A DNA stretch of 20,467 nucleotides from Branchiostoma floridae (Eukaryota > Chordata > Leptocardii > Amphioxiformes > Branchiostomatidae): the NCBI RefSeq assembly GCF_000003815.2, contig NC_049989.1, forward strand, positions 5,234,368-5,254,834. Direction: 5' to 3'. Below are positions 18,076 through 20,467 of this stretch, piece after piece. Both the position numbers and the translations under genes were made by a program. Every line of letters starts with the position of its first letter. Position 1 is the first letter of the stretch. The notes under the pieces were generated by a model. The model saw nothing but the letters and a program-made list of their open reading frames with translations. It ran no database searches and had not been told where the DNA came from.

Positions 18076-19940
18076 ATACAAACAAGCACTCACACATAAG
18101 CACTTTCAATCCTCACTAATAGTTACAAGCTTTCATGAACAAACATAGGTTCAAAGCACACACATAATTTTCAATGCTCACCAATAGTTACAGGCATAAC
18201 AGAAGAGAAGGCAGAACTCTCGGACGTCCCTCGGACTGTAGTCCACCAGCTGTGCCTTCAGGCGGAACTTGAAGGGAGTGTAGTGGGTCAACACAGCATG
18301 GATGGGTGTCACCGTTATATGGTGATGACCTGTGATCACTACATACAAAAGTATGGTTATATAAAGTCACTGTAAGCTCTTAAGGGGGTAGGGCGGTAGG
18401 GTATGTGCTTTAGGTATCAACACAATCTTGATGTGTGAAGTTAGCTAGAGCGAGGAGAATTTTAAAATGAAAAGAGATGGAAAAAGCCACAGTAACTATG
18501 GAAACAATTATAAGATTGTGTATCTAGAAAGAGATACAATTACTAATGACTTTCCTCTAGGCCAAGATTTCTGCTCTACATTTAAAAAGGCCTTTCCACT
18601 GGGTTATCATAAATGCCAGACTTAAATCAGTTACAACAATTTCGATTGATGAAAATTGTTGTAACTGTTTGCATACGTGACTGATGAACCTCTTCAACCG
18701 ACTTAAATCACCTTTTGAAAGCACTTTCCCTATTTTCACAAGAACAAGATTGACCCACCTGTGCCTGTTTCCTGTAGGCACCGCCTGTCAGTGCTGTTAG
18801 AGCTGCTGACCAAGCTGCCCTCTTCTGGCACAATGCTGTTCTTCTCATTCAAATTGCTGCTCCCTTTTTGTACATTGCTGTCCCTCTCATGTGTAACATT
18901 GCTCCCCTGTGCTGTGCTATCTCCTTGCTGCACAGTATTGTCTCTTTCCTGCACATTGCTGTCCTGCTCTTGATCCATGCTGTTCCCTTGCTGTACATTG
19001 CCATCCGTATCATCCACTAGCATGCCTTCACTGTTTTGATCTAAACTTTCCCCAGTTGTAGCCCTTTTTACAGGACCATGGGCAGCAGTGTCAGTCTCAT
19101 GTTGTTCACTCGTAGGTAAGTCTGCAGCTGTGCTTCTCTCAATGACTTGCTTCATAACACTGTTGGAAACAGATGTCAACATTCAACAAAAATGTAATTC
19201 CTACACAATGCTTTGATATTATTGTTCTATACTTTGATCTTAGCTCTTTAAAATCACATACCCAATTATCACAATCATCAGCCAGTTCTCATTATAATGA
19301 TTAATCTTAAATGTGTAATTGATAACAACAACAAACCTCTCCATGTCCTTGAAGTTCGGGTGATCAGAGGAGAGTGCTGTAAGGCCCCGTCCGAACGATG
19401 TACCCTTGTGTACAACAAACTCCACCAGTTCATCAGACTGTCCAGCTTCGTTGTCTGGAGGCTTGTACTTTGCAACATGCAGGTTTTGGATTCTGACAAA
19501 GTCGCCAGGCTACAGTCGAGAGGAAAAATATACAATGTCAAGTAATGAAAAATGAGCAAATGTGTACTAAGACAAGTATGCACTTTTATAGAGCAAAGTT
19601 GCTTGCATCACATGTTGGATGTACTGACTGTGCATCATTCTGGTCAACATACATACACATTCGAATATGTTATAACCACTGTCTGTCAACTTGATGTCCC
19701 TAAATACCTGTTTAAATACGAGTACTCTAATCTTAAGTCTAAATGCAATGGATAAAGTTCTCTCCACAGATTAAGGTGAAGTAGCATTAGTATGAAGAAA
19801 ATTTCCTGACCTTAAATTTAAGAGCAGTCGACACATGGTTGTCAAAGATGAACACATCCACCAAGTGGCCTTTGACCTTCTGCACAAGGTCATCTTTCTG
19901 GTCCAGGGAAAGGCCATGAAATTCAGCCTTCCGGAAGGGT
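15821..19940 (-). CDS. POT1: POT1, protection of telomeres 1 (5' partial, 8 exons visible)
   Basis: Nuclear shelterin subunit that binds the single-stranded telomeric overhang through OB1/OB2 and TPP1 through its C-terminal OB3. Exons on the minus strand: 19811-19940, 19337-19509, 18759-19159, 18182-18329, 17703-17815, 17152-17252, 16592-16651, 15821-15976; all phases agree, about 426 residues. OB2 is recognised by VDVFIFDNHV, GDFVRIQNLH and FVVHKGTSFGRGL (human LTIDILVYDNHV, GSFLRIYSLH, LHGGTSYGRGI). OB3 is recognised by FRLKAQLVDYSPRDVRE, CYAC, CLWC, YVVKFILDDGTGSLEA and PWMECCIMSYTV, ending YQIFDTSLALEAA. The linker exon (18759-19159) is long and repetitive. The two CxxC pairs are only about 28 residues apart, against 117 in human, so the resolvase-like insertion seems absent. 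OB1 exons lie right of the window. Orthology is firm; a missed internal exon cannot be fully excluded. Confidence 0.93.
16074..16222 (-). mobile_element. Non-LTR retrotransposon fragment (RT C-terminal tail)
   Basis: On the minus strand it reads ENREQWRKLVARSFVV and later PRLSLWCPSSQ, resembling the C-terminal tail of LINE reverse-transcriptase proteins. It shares a diverged core with 1157-1238. It lies in the last POT1 intron, same orientation as the gene. Confidence 0.55.
16592..16651 (-). CDS. POT1: POT1 exon (60 nt)
   Basis: Acceptor GTATTTCAG|GAA and donor GACAG|GTTTGT. Encodes the 20 residues EVFFKDLPPCNLYQRQEDRQ, in the place of the human KFFQIPASEVL region. Phase 0 on both sides. Confidence 0.85.
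16750..16805 (+). mobile_element. Possible LINE 3' end
   Basis: TTACAATTGTTGTGCAATAA followed by ACTTTGACTTGATTCGACTT resembles a retrotransposon 3' terminus with a decayed GACTT tail. No coding part is seen, so this is tentative. Confidence 0.3.
17152..17252 (-). CDS. POT1: POT1 exon (LDDGTG core of OB3)
   Basis: Acceptor TTTTACAACAG|AA and donor CATGCT|GTAAGT. Encodes CAVVPTMQYIYVVKFILDDG and TGSLEAHMWKEHA (human [21 protein letters not shown]). Confidence 0.95.
17347..17427 (+). repeat. 81-nt near-perfect hairpin, possible small-RNA precursor
   Basis: Arms 17347-17379 and 17395-17427 pair over 33 bp with two mismatches around a 15-nt loop that can itself partly pair. On the plus strand the 3' arm contains TATTGCACTGTATGAAACTT from 17401, carrying the ATTGCAC seed of the miR-92/25 family. 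It lies in a POT1 intron, antisense to the gene. A MITE is the main alternative. Confidence 0.7.
17703..17815 (-). CDS. POT1: POT1 exon (OB3, second Cys pair)
   Basis: Acceptor CTATCTTACAG|T and donor AATACAG|GTAAGA. Encodes IEIPSSLKQKDCQKEGRQ, then SSFPCLWCKKTQSRNT. EIP follows the first Cys pair as EVP does in human; CLWC is placed like the human CKQC. This is the only frame open across the exon with both junction phases correct. Confidence 0.72.
18044..18069. repeat. (CA)n microsatellite
   Basis: Uninterrupted CA run of about 13 units, followed by CACACATA variants, in the POT1 intron between the two Cys-pair exons. Confidence 0.95.
18093..18194 (-). repeat. Tandem duplication of a POT1 splice-donor region
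   Basis: The exon end and donor TAACTATTG|GTGAGCATTGA (18161-18194) is repeated as TAACTATTA|GTGAGGATTGA at 18093-18130, 65 bases into the intron. Use of the second donor would run into an immediate in-frame TGA. Confidence 0.65.
18182..18329 (-). CDS. POT1: POT1 exon (OB3, first Cys pair)
   Basis: Acceptor TGATCACAG|GT and donor CTATTG|GTGAGC. Encodes HHHITVTPIHAVLTHYTPFK and FRLKAQLVDYSPRDVREFC, ending LLFCYACNY; CYAC corresponds to human C382/C385. Confidence 0.92.
18628..18667. repeat. Perfect 15-bp inverted repeat
   Basis: CAGTTACAACAATTT (18628-18642) and its exact complement (18653-18667) surround a 10-nt loop, in a POT1 intron about 90 bases past the linker exon. Confidence 0.8.
18759..19159 (-). 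CDS. POT1: POT1 exon (long repetitive linker)
   Basis: Acceptor TTTCCAACAG|T and donor GGCACAG|GTGGGT; 401 nt. It encodes an acidic, Ser/Asn/Gln-rich stretch with imperfect repeats such as DSNVQERDNTVQQGDSTAQG. Low complexity suggests a disordered linker between OB2 and OB3. Phase agreement on both sides supports it despite weak similarity. Confidence 0.8.
19337..19509 (-). CDS. POT1: POT1 exon (OB2)
   Basis: Acceptor GACTGTAG|CCT and donor GGAGAG|GTTTGT. Encodes PGDFVRIQNLHVAKYKP and LVEFVVHKGTSFGRGLTAL. Confidence 0.94.
19811..19940 (-). CDS. POT1: POT1 exon (start of OB2)
   Basis: Acceptor CTTCCTCCAG|A and donor TTTAAG|GTCAGG. Encodes PFRKAEFHGLSLDQKDDL, then VKGHLVDVFIFDNHVSTALK. Confidence 0.92.
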
Positions 19941-20467
19941 CTGGAGGAAGAGAATTTCTATAACATCCCAGAACACTAACAGTTCAATCAACTCATGTGT
20001 CCATAAAGTCACATGAGAGATGACTGGAAAAAACTTTTCTACACAGATGAAAAGTATTATTCTTTAGATTGAAAGTTTGATTCCTTCATTCTCTGCATAG
20101 TTGGGGCCTTCACACTACCCCATTCAGTAATTCATAAATTACTCAACAACAATGTGAGATAGAGGACACAAAAGTGATAAAAACTACATGTAGGTCAATT
20201 ACTATAGCATTGCATATTAAAAGACTTTCTGACAATGTCAGTACATAGACAGTACATATCATGTATGTGTACTCATTATTGTGTGGGCCTAGTAATAGTA
20301 GCACCTAGGGAGTATGTCGCCATATACACCGAGGACCGGGGCATTAACCCTTTATTATCATATAGCCAGGCGCCGCGGACCAATCAGAAGGCCCCGTTCC
20401 ACGTTGGTTATGACGCCGTAACACAAAGATTCCGGCCAGGCAGGTGCAAATTAACACCAGTGGTGTT
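19941..20467 (-). other. POT1 intron, repeat-like right end
   Basis: No further POT1 exon was recognised. From about 20330 the sequence becomes GC-rich with a CCAATCAG motif and ends in the palindrome AACACCAGTGGTGTT (20453-20467). ATTATCATATAGCC here matches the left end of the window. Confidence 0.45.

Noticed and set aside
18188-18370. Open frame reading SSPYNGDTHPCCVDPLHSLQ
   Set aside because: It is a shadow of the POT1 OB3 exon in the wrong frame.

Overview
This is a eukaryotic genomic window. It has three intron-rich protein-coding genes with GT-AG splice sites, short introns (about 0.1-1.2 kb), many simple repeats and small inverted-repeat elements, and a 100-base N gap. The protein families are metazoan: an SLC13 Na+/dicarboxylate cotransporter, the LIM-only protein LMO2 and the telomere protein POT1. 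LMO2 is close to the vertebrate protein, yet the introns are compact and the DNA is AT-rich and full of MITE-like repeats. This fits an invertebrate deuterostome, most likely a lancelet (Branchiostoma). The species is inference.

Layout. 1-660: SLC13 intron, with a perfect hairpin at 548-583. 661-7709 (+): twelve coding exons of an SLC13A2/3/5-type transporter whose 5' exons lie left of the window. Its introns hold a 920-bp hAT-like element with 8-bp target-site duplications (2405-3340), the decayed 3' end of a non-LTR retrotransposon (3539-4205, minus), a TG-rich tandem repeat and two more inverted repeats. 7621-7896: tandem duplication of the end of the last SLC13 coding exon. 8913-12630 (-): a complete five-coding-exon LMO2 gene, tail to tail with SLC13. 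Three decayed copies of its last ~19 codons lie downstream of its stop (8535-8853), a 196-bp MITE sits beside the third coding exon, and a TATA/GC-box/paired-ETS promoter lies at about 12729-12866. 12870-15360: LMO2 upstream intergenic DNA without recognisable genes. 15369-15720: 15-copy minisatellite just past the POT1 stop. 15821-19940 (-): the last eight coding exons of POT1 (end of OB1/OB2 region to the C-terminus). The 5' exons, including most of OB1, lie right of the window.

Every exon junction listed was checked for reading-phase agreement, and all three spliced proteins stay open across all visible junctions. The genes have unrelated roles (plasma-membrane carboxylate uptake, haematopoietic-type transcription adaptor, telomere single-strand binding); nothing suggests a shared pathway.

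Most interesting points: the lancelet-like POT1 appears to lack the large Holliday-junction-resolvase-like insertion that splits OB3 in human POT1, while keeping the two zinc-binding Cys pairs; a near-perfect 81-nt intronic hairpin whose 3' arm carries the miR-92/25 seed; an LMO2 promoter with two matched ETS sites; and terminal-exon tandem duplications in both convergent genes.
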